This document shows, one piece after another, positions 1 to 7,218 of a stretch of DNA of 19,461 bases. Where the stretch lies: assembly GCA_020426065.1 (NCBI GenBank), contig JAGQQT010000011.1:1-19461 (forward strand). Reading direction: 5' to 3'. Below the pieces are notes generated by a model. The model did no database searches. It worked only from the letters and a program-made list of their open reading frames with translations, and was not told the origin of the DNA. The translations under genes and the position numbers were made by a program. How positions within the stretch are numbered: the first letter of the stretch is position 1; every line of letters starts with the position of its first letter. The stretch comes from Planctomycetaceae bacterium (GTDB taxonomy: Bacteria > Planctomycetota > Planctomycetia > Planctomycetales > Planctomycetaceae).

Positions 1-75
1 GAGAGGGAAAGCGGAGAGTCATTCGTCGCCAACCATTCCCCTCCCCGGCTGCGCCGACCCTCTCGAAGGGAGGGT
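1..75. repeat. REP-like GC-rich intergenic repeat with hairpin
   Basis: Non-coding sequence beyond the 3' end of the minus-strand monooxygenase gene. Positions 57-64 and 68-75 form an 8-bp hairpin (ACCCTCTC / GGGAGGGT, one G-T pair) around a GAA loop. It is flanked by the GC-rich stretch CCCCGGCTGCGCCGACC. Sequences of this style recur between genes in planctomycete chromosomes, from my recollection of such genomes. No T-run follows on either strand, so a REP-type element or transcript-end structure is more likely than a classical terminator. The repeat may begin outside the window. Confidence 0.35.
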
Positions 76-129
76 GATTGCAGCTTGATTCGAACATTTA
101 AGAAATCGAACCCGTTCTCAGTCCGCTTT

Positions 130-1599
130 TTAACTGAACTGAAAATCTTCTTCTCGCAATTGCTTTGTCTGTCGACGATAACTCGTCACTGTTCCGGACC
201 AGTTGTTGACAATGTGTCCGGTTTGATCTGTGTACCAGTTGCCACATTTTTCCGTCCAGACGAGTCGACTCAGATTTTCCTGCAACTGGGCATCGTAGCG
301 GGCAATTGCGTCGGATTTGACTTCCATTGATTGAGCCTGCTTCCGCTGCATCGCCTGCAGGCATTGCGTAATCAGTCCTGACTGACTTTCAATCATGGCA
401 ATGATGGTGTTGTGTCCCAGATTGGTATTGGGACCATAAAGCATGAACAGATTGGGAAAGGCTTCCGTGGCGATGCCGTAATAGGTTTTTGGCCGCTCTG
501 CCCAGGCCTCACTCAACAGAGCTCCCTCACGTCCAGTAACCTGAAGAGACTTGAGGAACGGGTGCGATTCGAATCCAGTCGCATACACAACGGCATCGAC
601 GGGAACAGTTTGATCGGAAAGCTGAACTCCCTCAGCGGTCAATCCCTGTGCTCCTTCCGGGCATAACGTCACATTCTCTTTGGAGAGCGACTGCAGGTAA
701 TTGTCCGAAAGCAGGACCCGTTTGCATCCCGCTGGATATTTGGGAATGACTGTTCGCCAGAGAGCCTTGGGCAGTCGACTGCGCATCTTTCTGACAAGTT
801 CACTACGGAATCCCCGGTTCCAGTTGCTCCCTTTACGGTACAGATAAATCAGGTACTCGTGAGACCAGAACAGATACTGACGATACAACTGTGCCAGGCC
901 GGGAACCGTTTTGAACAGAAATCTGGCCGCAGACGAATAAAAGTGATCGTTCCGGGGAGCGATATAATTCGGTGATCGCTGGATGACATAAGTGTGAGCG
1001 GCCGTTTTGGCCAGTTCCGGGATGATCTGAATGGCAGAAGCTCCACTTCCAATGACGGCGATCCGCTTCCCGGCCGGATCGAAATCTTTCGGCCAGCGGG
1101 CAGAATGGAACGATGGTCCCTGAAACGAATCCATCCCTGGCAGACTGGGAATGGAAGGACGGTTCAACTGACCGACTGCCGAAATCAGGACTCGGGTTTT
1201 CAAAGTCTCACCAGACTGCAGTTTTACCAGCCAGAGCTTTTCCGCATCAGACCAGTCTGCCTGAGTCACCGTCTGCCCCAGACGCAGGTACGGATACAGT
1301 CCGAATTTCTCTGCACAGTCACGAAAGTATTCCAGCAGTTCCGGCTGGAGCGCATATTTCCTCGTCCAGTCTTTTTTCATGGCGAAGGAATAGGAATACA
1401 GCATGGCCGGAACATCGCAGCCGCAGCCCGGATAAGAGTTTTCCAGCCAGGTGCCGGACACATCATTCGATTTTTCGATAATGGCAATCCGCTTGAAACC
1501 CGCCTGCAGGAGTTGCCTGCCGATACAGATCCCACTAATCCCCGCACCGATAATCAGGGCTTCCAATGGTTGTGAGTCGAGTGATTCAGGGGAGTTCAT
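130..1599 (-). CDS. Baeyer-Villiger-type flavin-containing monooxygenase
   Basis: Predicted class B flavoprotein monooxygenase (489 aa), using FAD and NADPH to insert one oxygen atom from O2 into a ketone, aldehyde or heteroatom substrate; cytoplasmic. Seen in the sequence: an N-terminal FAD Rossmann motif GAGISG (18-23); the FAD-site stretch GTWLENSYPGCGCDVP (49-64), typical of this family; the Baeyer-Villiger fingerprint FxGxxxHxxxWP (159-170, FQGPSFHSARWP) just before the second, NADPH-binding motif GSGASA (184-189); and a late ATGFE motif. Length is close to the usual 490-550 aa. The start follows a weak CTGAG. It lies 217 bp downstream of glucokinase on the same strand, so co-transcription is uncertain. 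The substrate cannot be told from sequence. Simple N- or S-oxidising FMOs share the fold, but the complete fingerprint favours Baeyer-Villiger type. Confidence 0.88.
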   Translation of the reverse strand: MNSPESLDSQPLEALIIGAGISGICIGRQLLQAGFKRIAIIEKSNDVSGTWLENSYPGCGCDVPAMLYSYSFAMKKDWTRKYALQPELLEYFRDCAEKFGLYPYLRLGQTVTQADWSDAEKLWLVKLQSGETLKTRVLISAVGQLNRPSIPSLPGMDSFQGPSFHSARWPKDFDPAGKRIAVIGSGASAIQIIPELAKTAAHTYVIQRSPNYIAPRNDHFYSSAARFLFKTVPGLAQLYRQYLFWSHEYLIYLYRKGSNWNRGFRSELVRKMRSRLPKALWRTVIPKYPAGCKRVLLSDNYLQSLSKENVTLCPEGAQGLTAEGVQLSDQTVPVDAVVYATGFESHPFLKSLQVTGREGALLSEAWAERPKTYYGIATEAFPNLFMLYGPNTNLGHNTIIAMIESQSGLITQCLQAMQRKQAQSMEVKSDAIARYDAQLQENLSRLVWTEKCGNWYTDQTGHIVNNWSGTVTSYRRQTKQLREEDFQFS

Positions 1600-1816
1600 A
1601 TCTCAGGAAACCAGTTGCTGTCGTATCAGGGAAGTTACATCAGAATCAGGCTGTCCGTCCTTGCTCTGGAACTGCCTGGAATCCGCTCCGCCGTCGACTT
1701 CCATTGTCCCGAGGCATCAGCGCAAAAACATTATTATCCAGACTTATGACCTGTCGCAACGATCACCCATTCAAAAGGGACTGTTTGTCGCAGCGGCAGA
1801 AATAACCTCAATCCGG

Positions 1817-2803
1817 TTAAAACACCGGCTGACCATCAGCCAGCAGGCCAGCCACATGCGCCGCTCCAAATAAAGGAGCCTGGCCAGTTGTGATCACGTA
1901 AACGGGAATCCGTTTGAGGACGGACTGAAAACGTCCCTTGTGCACAAACGATTTGCGGAACAGATCACTGTTCAGGAGGGGCAGGATCCGGGGAGCAATT
2001 CCTCCACCAATATAAATTCCTCCAAAGGCCATCAGCTTGAGAGCCAGGTTACCTGCTTCGGCTCCGTACAGACTCACAAACATTTCCATCGTGCGGACGC
2101 ATGCCGGGCATTTTCCTTCCATTGCGGCGGCGGTGATCACGGCCGCTCCGACATCGTGCTTCATTTTTTCGAGCGTCTCGGGGAGCGGTTCTTCCCGATA
2201 GGTATTCACCAGAAACTCGAAAATGTTTTCGATTCCCGGTCCGGACAGCACCCGCTCCCAGGAAACATGCTGGTATTTATTGCGCAAAAAACTGAGCAGG
2301 GAATCTTCTTCATAAGATTTGGGAGCAAAATCGCAATGTCCCCCTTCACTGGCAAAGGGATGGTAACGGGTTCCGTACCAGATCCCGGCTTCTCCCAGAC
2401 CCGTTCCCGCAGCAATGACGCCGCGGTTCTCATCAACTTTGCGTCCTTCATGAATCAGGAACAGATTTTCTGGAGGCAGAATTTCCACCGACCAGGCCAT
2501 CGCTTCCAGATCATTAATCAGCTTGACCTGACTGGTTCCGATGCATTCGGCCAGCTGGCTTTCTTCAACCATCCAGGGGAGATTGGTTGTCTTGCATTTC
2601 CCGTCTTCGACAATCCCGGCAATCCCGAAACTCGCTGCCTGGATTGAAACCTTCTGCTCGGAAAGATAGAGCGAGACAATCTCATGCAAACCGCCGTAGT
2701 CTCTGGAGACGAAGCGTTCTTCATGAATTGGCTCGTGCTGGCGCCCTTTTTCAAATAATGCCAGCACCGTTTTGGTTCCACCAATATCTCCGCCCAGCAG
2801 CAT
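1817..2803 (-). CDS. glk: Glucokinase (Glk family)
   Basis: ATP-dependent phosphorylation of glucose to glucose-6-phosphate, feeding glycolysis in the cytoplasm. The 328-aa protein matches the Glk family (PF02685, E. coli Glk 321 aa) rather than shorter repressor-like ROK proteins. Visible motifs: the phosphate loop GDIGGTK (5-11); INDLEA with the catalytic Asp at 98; a second nucleotide loop GTGLGEA (133-139); and the sugar-binding block [10 protein letters not shown] with Glu153 and His156, matching E157 and H160 of E. coli Glk. The later SGPGIENIF is also characteristic. The CxCGxC zinc signature of ROK kinases is absent. The start is supported by GGAG about 8 nt upstream. It lies 105 bp downstream of the OB-like membrane protein gene. 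Glucose is the expected substrate, but specificity is inferred from the family. Confidence 0.9.
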   Translation of the reverse strand: MLLGGDIGGTKTVLALFEKGRQHEPIHEERFVSRDYGGLHEIVSLYLSEQKVSIQAASFGIAGIVEDGKCKTTNLPWMVEESQLAECIGTSQVKLINDLEAMAWSVEILPPENLFLIHEGRKVDENRGVIAAGTGLGEAGIWYGTRYHPFASEGGHCDFAPKSYEEDSLLSFLRNKYQHVSWERVLSGPGIENIFEFLVNTYREEPLPETLEKMKHDVGAAVITAAAMEGKCPACVRTMEMFVSLYGAEAGNLALKLMAFGGIYIGGGIAPRILPLLNSDLFRKSFVHKGRFQSVLKRIPVYVITTGQAPLFGAAHVAGLLADGQPVF

Positions 2804-2908
2804 ACAGAACTCCAGTTTCCAACAGTTTGAGTCCAGACTGACTCCTCAAGGACATTCCGCAAGGATATCAGGTCCGGGCCAGCAGGCGTACTGCAATTGC
2901 CTGGAAGA

Positions 2909-3931
2909 TCAGGTCGAATCTTTGGCCGACTCCAGAATTGCAGTGGGATTGTATTCCTTCCCCTGCATTTCCTGCAGCACCAGGCGGGAAGTAGCATCCT
3001 CCACAGGCAGCTTTCTGGAAACATGCGTGCGGAATTCACGATCTCCCTGATGATAGGCACTCACCAGCAGAATCGTTCCGATCCCAAAGATGGCCGCAAA
3101 AGCAATGATGTATGGTTGCAGACCGGTACCGGACGGTGCAACCGGAATCTGAACATCCGGCAGAGCAGTGGCGGCCAGCAACAACGGCGCGATTCTGTTT
3201 CCGGATTTAGCCGGATAACTGTACTGCTTCAGAAAGTATCCCTGCAGTTTGATTTCTGCGGCAATTGATTCTCCCTGCGGCAGGCGGGGATCGAGGGATG
3301 TGGTTACGACTCGCCACAGATCACTGGGAGCATCATCTGTTGTCATCCAGATTTCATAGGTCTGCCTGATCCCGTATTCATTGGGACTGGCTTTAACCGG
3401 AGTGATTCTGCGTGCCACCCCCGAAAGGGCCAGCAGCTGTCCCCGATAGTTTTCAGGTTGCTGGAGCAGATTGACATGGAGCACATCGCGCCGGGCAGAT
3501 TTCTCTCTCAGCTCTTCGTCAATCCGACTCACATGGGCCAGCACCCTGTAGAAGGTGTCCGCTTCATCGGCCCGCAATCCGAGATACTGGTCCGAAATGG
3601 CGCTGAGCCATTCGTCTGGCAGCTGTGAATAACGATTTCCAGCCGGACGTTTCTCCCGGGAAACATTCGTACCGGGTGCAGCAAATGGATTGGAGGGCTC
3701 CCCGGAACCGAAAGCCGGTGCGTCCTCATACAGATTCACGGCACTTCCAGAATCCTGGTTTGCAGATGTGGTTTCATTGTCCGGAGGAATGAGCCAGTAC
3801 CAGGATTGCGGGCGGGCGGCCCAGGTTATTGCGATCACCACAAATGAAAGTCCGGCAACCATCCCCAGCAACCGCCACTGATCCTGACGGTTCAGATAAG
3901 GGGCCGGCTCTTGTGAAGACTCGAATTTCAT
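2909..3931 (-). CDS. Uncharacterised envelope protein with two membrane helices and an OB-like middle
   Basis: I do not recognise a named family. The chosen start gives 340 aa: a short charged cytoplasmic N-terminus, a membrane helix at about 21-38, a low-complexity linker rich in Pro, Ser and Asn (50-100), a soluble domain at about 101-260, a second helix at about 271-292 and a charged C-terminal tail. The part from NYRGQLLALSGVARRI (161-176) through LQGYFLKQYSY (229-239) has the alternating strands and LxGxxxR-type strand of small OB-like beta barrels. An assignment to nucleic acid or ligand binding would be speculation. The soluble domain probably faces the periplasm, since two helices bracket it. 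The frame stays open upstream to an ATG at 4072, which would add 47 residues. The shorter start is preferred because the extra residues are compositionally unlike a normal N-terminus, but neither start has a clear ribosome-binding site. It is the first gene of a possible run into glk. Confidence 0.6.
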   Translation of the reverse strand: MKFESSQEPAPYLNRQDQWRLLGMVAGLSFVVIAITWAARPQSWYWLIPPDNETTSANQDSGSAVNLYEDAPAFGSGEPSNPFAAPGTNVSREKRPAGNRYSQLPDEWLSAISDQYLGLRADEADTFYRVLAHVSRIDEELREKSARRDVLHVNLLQQPENYRGQLLALSGVARRITPVKASPNEYGIRQTYEIWMTTDDAPSDLWRVVTTSLDPRLPQGESIAAEIKLQGYFLKQYSYPAKSGNRIAPLLLAATALPDVQIPVAPSGTGLQPYIIAFAAIFGIGTILLVSAYHQGDREFRTHVSRKLPVEDATSRLVLQEMQGKEYNPTAILESAKDST

Positions 3932-4160
3932 GACGAACTCGCGGAAAAGGGACTGGTTCAAACAGAACAGGAATTGCCAGCCATTCAGCCTTGCTTTGCC
4001 GATCCCGGAAGGAAAGACCGAACCTGAAAACTTTTGAAATAGTTTAGAAAAAATTTGCCTCAGAGAAAACATGACCTAGGTTTGAGGGTCAGCAGAAAGC
4101 ATTCGAGTCTGCTGCCGACTGGTCGGGATTGACTCGACCTTACTTTTGGGTGTCACCGCG

Positions 4161-4175
4161 GATCAACTGTTGATC
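4161..4175. promoter_or_regulatory. 15-bp palindrome upstream of flp (candidate operator)
   Basis: GATCAAC-T-GTTGATC is a perfect dyad with 7-bp arms and a one-base centre, ending 43 bp before the flp start. It overlaps or abuts where the -35 element would sit for the TATAAT at 4198-4203, and no good -35 hexamer is present there. That arrangement suits a dimeric transcription factor acting on the pilin promoter. No regulator can be named. Confidence 0.45.
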
Positions 4176-4197
4176 TGCCGGAAAAGTGTCAGGTTTA

Positions 4198-4203
4198 TAT
4201 AAT
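4198..4203 (+). promoter_or_regulatory. Candidate -10 element of the flp promoter
   Basis: A perfect TATAAT lies 15 bp before the flp start codon in an AT-rich patch, in the intergenic region just before a gene likely to be highly expressed. No matching TTGACA is found 16-18 bp upstream; the nearest, TTGATC at 4170-4175, is 22 bp away. Initiation about 7 nt downstream would leave only about 9 nt of leader and remove most of the ribosome-binding site. This is a reason for caution: the true promoter may lie further upstream. Confidence 0.35.
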
Positions 4204-4205
4204 TG

Positions 4206-4217
4206 AGAGGTACCTCT
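4206..4217 (+). promoter_or_regulatory. 12-bp palindrome overlapping the flp ribosome-binding site
   Basis: AGAGGTACCTCT is a perfect 12-bp palindrome that contains most of the flp Shine-Dalgarno sequence (GAGAGG, 4205-4210) and ends one base before the ATG at 4219. It could be a protein-binding operator. As RNA it could only form a hairpin by opening its centre, so self-pairing within one transcript is less likely than protein binding. Confidence 0.4.
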
Positions 4218-4218
4218 G

Positions 4219-4392
4219 ATGAAAAAATTCATCGACAATGTGAAGCACTTCATGGTTTGCGAAGATGGTCCAACGGCTGTTGAATACGCCGTCATGCTGG
4301 CTCTGATCGTTGTGGTCTGTCTGACCGCAATCAAAGCCATCGGAACAAACGCCAACACCCAGTTCGGCAAAGTTCGCGACGCCATCAGCTAA
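4219..4392 (+). CDS. flp: Flp-family type IVb pilin precursor
   Basis: Small pilin of the Tad secretion system (57 aa): the subunit that polymerises into thin adhesive Flp pili outside the cell. The sequence shows a basic leader of 17 residues ending in EDG, predicted cleavage by the prepilin peptidase after Gly17, then PTAVEYAVMLALIVVVC. Glu at +5 and Tyr at +6 form the Flp motif. A hydrophobic helix (about 20-43) runs straight into a short polar tail (NTQFGKVRDAIS). Length and layout match Flp pilins, which are usually 50-75 aa precursors. GAGAGG about 8 nt before the ATG is a good ribosome-binding site. A strong terminator follows 71 bp later, so pilin can be made in excess of the assembly proteins encoded downstream. 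The peptidase that would process it is probably the next gene. Confidence 0.93.
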   Translation: MKKFIDNVKHFMVCEDGPTAVEYAVMLALIVVVCLTAIKAIGTNANTQFGKVRDAIS

Positions 4393-4463
4393 GCGATACC
4401 GCAGTCAAAGGCTCCTCTCACGGCTTCTGCTCCATGTGGATGCCGTTGGGGCCGCCAAGACAA

Positions 4464-4500
4464 GCAACTGTCCTGCATTTGTGGGACAGTTGCCTTTTTT
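4464..4500 (+). terminator. Rho-independent terminator after flp
   Basis: A perfect 10-bp stem, GCAACTGTCC (4464-4473) with GGACAGTTGC (4484-4493), closes a 10-nt loop and is followed by C and six Ts (4495-4500). It lies 71 bp past the flp stop. It should end the flp transcript and separate pilin expression from the assembly genes starting at 5037. Confidence 0.88.
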
Positions 4501-5036
4501 CGCGCTCTTCCCCGTTACCGGCTCCCCTTCTGGATGGTGTGGCAATGTTCCCGTTCTGGTCCGATCAAATGATTTCCAGTGCTCTGCAATGGTTTCCCAT
4601 TGTCATCGGCCTGTTCTCCTGGTTCTGGACAACTAACGTTCGTTGAGTGTCCGACCGCACGAAGCAGCCTCCGTTCCTGCCACCAGTTATCTTCCATTCA
4701 GCCTCATTGCTTCCCTGCCTGACTGAGTCTGCCTTCTGATTCCTGCAGACAACGCCTCAGACGACCAGCTTTTCCCGCCTCAGAGTGCAATTGCTCCAAG
4801 TGTATCAATTGTGCCGTTTCTGCTAACGGCGTCCCCGAGGTCAACCAGCTGGTCCGGGTGAAATTTGTCGATTTTTTTCGACACTCGCTCAGATCCCGAC
4901 CTATGTTTCGATAGCGGTTCTTCCTCAGATGGCTGCCATCAGCAGGAGAAACACTCAAACGGGACCGCTCCACTGCCCACGACTGGATCCCGGGCAGACA
5001 AATTCCCCTCACTTCAATGGCCGAAAGGTATGACTC
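4501..5036. other. Long non-coding spacer between flp terminator and cpaA
   Basis: No convincing gene is seen in 536 bases: the open frames here lack family motifs or ribosome-binding sites, and one overlaps the terminator. Two symmetric elements are present. One is a 6-bp stem with a T6 loop (TGTCGA/TCGACA, 4866-4883). The other is a 13-bp dyad, GATGGC-T-GCCATC, at 4928-4940. The promoter for the cpaA-cpaE genes should lie here, but no clear -35/-10 pair stands out. The spacer could also hold a long leader RNA. Confidence 0.5.
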
Positions 5037-5585
5037 ATGGATTGGCAATTCTTGTTGGAAAACTGGCACGTCAAATTTGTGGCACTTGTGCTGATTGTCG
5101 CTGCCTGGATTGATGGTAAAGAACTGCGGGTTCCCAACTGGATCACATTCCCAATGGTGCTCAGCGGACTGGTGTTCTGCACCTGGACAGCAGGCTGGGT
5201 CGGACTGGGTGATGGCCTGTGGGGCATGACGGTTGGTCTGTTAACACTGCTTCCACTCTATGCCGTGGGTGGCATGGGAGCTGGCGATGTGAAACTGATG
5301 GCCGGAATTGGTGCCTGGCTGGGAGCAACCGTAACCTGGTATGCGTTCTGTGTCTCGGTTGTGGTGGGAGCCATCATGGCTGTCATCATGGTTCTGTACC
5401 GTCGCAGCTGGGAAAAGCACTACAACAACTTCCTGCTGATCGTCTTCGAATTCCTGACGATCCGCAAACCAAGCGAACTGTACAAAATCGCAGCAGACCG
5501 TAAGCCGAACATGCTGCTTCTGCCCTACGGGATTCCGATCTGTATCGGCTCAATTGCCTACTTTTTCTATGCAGGCATGATGTAA
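5037..5585 (+). CDS. cpaA: Tad prepilin peptidase (TadV/CpaA type, peptidase A24)
   Basis: Membrane aspartyl protease that cleaves the leader from Flp pilins and pseudopilins at the inner membrane (182 aa). Both catalytic aspartates are visible: Asp26 in AAWIDGKELRVPNW and Asp84 in the GxGD motif MGAGDVKLM (80-88). At least four hydrophobic segments surround them, and LLPYGIPI near the C-terminus is the usual closing motif of A24 peptidases. The N-terminal methyltransferase domain of PilD/GspO is missing, as in TadV/CpaA enzymes. The cytoplasmic loop around 123-160 (YRRSWEKHYNN onwards) is longer than in minimal TadV proteins. GAAAGG sits 8 nt upstream of the ATG. It is followed by cpaB after 238 bp. 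Its likely substrate is the Flp pilin encoded 645 bp upstream. Peptidase function is firm from motifs, and the Tad assignment comes from the neighbours. Confidence 0.92.
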   Translation: MDWQFLLENWHVKFVALVLIVAAWIDGKELRVPNWITFPMVLSGLVFCTWTAGWVGLGDGLWGMTVGLLTLLPLYAVGGMGAGDVKLMAGIGAWLGATVTWYAFCVSVVVGAIMAVIMVLYRRSWEKHYNNFLLIVFEFLTIRKPSELYKIAADRKPNMLLLPYGIPICIGSIAYFFYAGMM

Positions 5586-5591
5586 GAAAAG

Positions 5592-5607
5592 CGGGGAGAG
5601 ATCCCCG
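5592..5607 (+). repeat. GNRA-capped hairpin after cpaA
   Basis: CGGGGA - GAGA - TCCCCG gives a 6-bp GC-rich stem with a GAGA tetraloop of the stable GNRA type, starting 6 nt after the cpaA stop. No T-run follows, so it is more likely an RNA-stability or processing structure than a terminator. Confidence 0.5.
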
Positions 5608-5637
5608 TAGAACAAGGACAGGAAGAATAGAAAGATT

Positions 5638-5664
5638 GGGGGATGTGCGATTCGGCACTCCCCC
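5638..5664 (+). repeat. Second hairpin between cpaA and cpaB
   Basis: GGGGGA-(T)-GTGC pairs with GCACTCCCCC as a 10-bp stem with a single bulged T at 5644 and the loop GATTCG. It lies 30 nt beyond the first hairpin. The sequence after it is mixed (CTGATTCTAACT), so intrinsic termination looks weak. Two structures in tandem may set the ratio of the cpaA and cpaB messages. Confidence 0.5.
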
Positions 5665-5823
5665 CTGATTCTAACTGCTACGTCCGTCATAAACTGAAGA
5701 CTTTTACAAACGACAGCCGATGAAGTGACACAGCGGACTTTGCGCCGCGTGCCTTCTCGGTTTACCCGATCGGTCTGCCTCCAGGCAGATGGATCCTGTT
5801 TTGAGGTGATCGAGGGGCTTCCC

Positions 5824-7083
5824 ATGAAAATGAAAACCATTGTCGTCCTGGCCTTTGCCGTCGGTTGCGGCCTGATCGCCATGATGGGTGTACAGCAGAT
5901 GATTGCGGATAAATCGAATCCGGAAGACTCACTGCCAGTCAAAGTACTGGTGGCGTCGGTCGATATTCCGCCGGGAGTGCTGGTCACCGAAGTGAATACT
6001 GAATTCAAGGAATATCCGGCTCACATCGTGCCGGAAGATGCCATTCGGACCAAAGAAGAATATCACGATCGCGGTCTGCTCGTTCCTGTTACAGCAGGAG
6101 ATGTCATCCGGATGTCTAAGCTGGGTGGACGGGGAGAAATCGCCGCCTCTGCCAGTATTCCGGATGGGATGCGGGCCTTTTCGATCTCTGTGAACGACAC
6201 CAAAACACATAGTGGTCTGCTGCAGCCGGGTGACCGGGTTGACTTGCAGATCAGTTACAGTGTTCGTTCCAACAACGGACTGCTGGTTTCCAAATCCGAA
6301 ACCCTTTTGGAATACATTGAAGTGTTTGCTTCTGATTCCATCCGGAATCTGGAAGCGGGCGAATCAAAAGAAATCAAGGCGAAAAACATCACCTTCCTGG
6401 TCACTCCGGAACAATCCAAACTGATCCAGCTGGCGAATGGTAAAGGGGAAATCATCCCGATCATCCGCAGCAAGGATGATGATACGATCACTCAGACGGA
6501 ATCTTCACGCACCGCATTGATGCACGAGTTGAAAACCGGTGTCCTGTATGAAGATGACCGTTTCGAAGAACCCACAGAAGAAGAAAAAGTTGCTGAGACA
6601 GAACCAAAACAGTCAGCCGCCCAGGCCTTCAAGAACTTCCTGTCTGATTCGATGAAGCAGGCGGAAGCCCGGAAAGCCGCTGAAGCGGAAAAACTGGCTG
6701 AGAAGAAAGCAGCTGAAGAGGCACCAGAGGAAATGTGGGAGATCCAGATTTTCGCTGGCGAACAGGTGATAACCCAGAAAGTCGCACTGCCCGTTTCTGC
6801 TAACAGAAAAAATACACCAGAGATCCTGCTGCCAATGCCCAGCAATGAGGACTCTCCAAAATTTGAACATGTTGAGCAGCTGTTAATGGCTCCTGAAGTT
6901 CAGGAACCGAAAAAGTCTGCTCAGAGCGCAGCAAAAAGTACAACCAGTACGTTTGCTGATCTGTGGAAACATTTTGTCGATCGGGCTCCTCAACTGAAGT
7001 CCGGAGAAGAAGTGGAATCTGCAGATGGAGGCCCGGCACTGAATGAAGAGGAAACTTGGCGGGAACTTGTTCCTGCAGAGTAA
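5824..7083 (+). CDS. cpaB: Tad pilus assembly protein CpaB/RcpC with long C-terminal extension
   Basis: Periplasmic Tad component that works with the outer-membrane secretin (419 aa). An N-terminal anchor (5-25) is followed by a SAF domain at about 38-101, starting VKVLVASVDIPPGVLVT. Next is the RcpC/CpaB core at about 104-215, containing MRAFSISVNDTKTHSGLLQP, GDRVDLQI and the NITFLVTPEQSKLIQLANGKG block typical of the family. Family members are commonly 250-300 aa. Here about 200 extra residues follow: an acidic linker, a charged Ala/Glu/Lys stretch (about 275-300, probably helical or coiled), a short strand-like block WEIQIFAGEQVITQKVALP (305-323) and an acidic tail. The start at 5824 is chosen because GAGGGG lies 6 nt upstream and the anchor follows at once. 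The open frame reaches back to 5725 but adds no membrane-like sequence. The gene lies between cpaA and cpaC. Confidence 0.88.
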   Translation: MKMKTIVVLAFAVGCGLIAMMGVQQMIADKSNPEDSLPVKVLVASVDIPPGVLVTEVNTEFKEYPAHIVPEDAIRTKEEYHDRGLLVPVTAGDVIRMSKLGGRGEIAASASIPDGMRAFSISVNDTKTHSGLLQPGDRVDLQISYSVRSNNGLLVSKSETLLEYIEVFASDSIRNLEAGESKEIKAKNITFLVTPEQSKLIQLANGKGEIIPIIRSKDDDTITQTESSRTALMHELKTGVLYEDDRFEEPTEEEKVAETEPKQSAAQAFKNFLSDSMKQAEARKAAEAEKLAEKKAAEEAPEEMWEIQIFAGEQVITQKVALPVSANRKNTPEILLPMPSNEDSPKFEHVEQLLMAPEVQEPKKSAQSAAKSTTSTFADLWKHFVDRAPQLKSGEEVESADGGPALNEEETWRELVPAE

Positions 7084-7158
7084 ACAGGAGGCCATTCCGG
7101 AGAGGTTCAGGATGACCGACCGGAAGACTGTCTCAACCACTGAGCGAAGAGAATTTCT

Positions 7159-7187
7159 GCAGTGATGCACACCTGGTGCATCACTGC
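7159..7187 (+). repeat. Perfect 12-bp inverted repeat between cpaB and cpaC
   Basis: GCAGTGATGCAC (7159-7170) and GTGCATCACTGC (7176-7187) are exact reverse complements around the loop ACCTG, 31 bp before the cpaC start. This is the strongest hairpin in the window after the flp terminator. GTGTGACATTTC follows, so there is no T-run. It could be an mRNA processing or stability element, an attenuator, or a DNA operator. Confidence 0.65.
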
Positions 7188-7218
7188 GTGTGACATTTCA
7201 AACTGACGGAGTGCAAGG

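Noticed and set aside
994..1575. 193-codon plus-strand open frame over the monooxygenase
   Set aside because: Antisense to a gene with two intact Rossmann motifs. The translation is low in structure and matches nothing recognisable.
1733..1763. Possible minus-strand promoter for the monooxygenase (GATAAT with TTGCGA)
   Set aside because: The 15-bp spacing is too short and the -35 match is weak, so it is not listed as a feature.
1813..1828. 5-bp inverted repeat CCGGT/ACCGG at the glucokinase stop
   Set aside because: The stem is too short and no T-run follows on the minus strand, so it is not a credible terminator.
1940..2647. 235-codon open frame on the plus strand inside the glucokinase gene
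   Set aside because: It lies antisense to a gene with clear catalytic motifs, has no ribosome-binding site, and its translation shows no domain or hydrophobic pattern.
4434..4646. 70-codon frame after flp
   Set aside because: It runs through the flp terminator stem, lacks a ribosome-binding site and shows no motif.
4704..5069. 121-codon minus-strand frame in the spacer before cpaA
   Set aside because: It overlaps the cpaA start, has no initiation signal and its composition is not protein-like.
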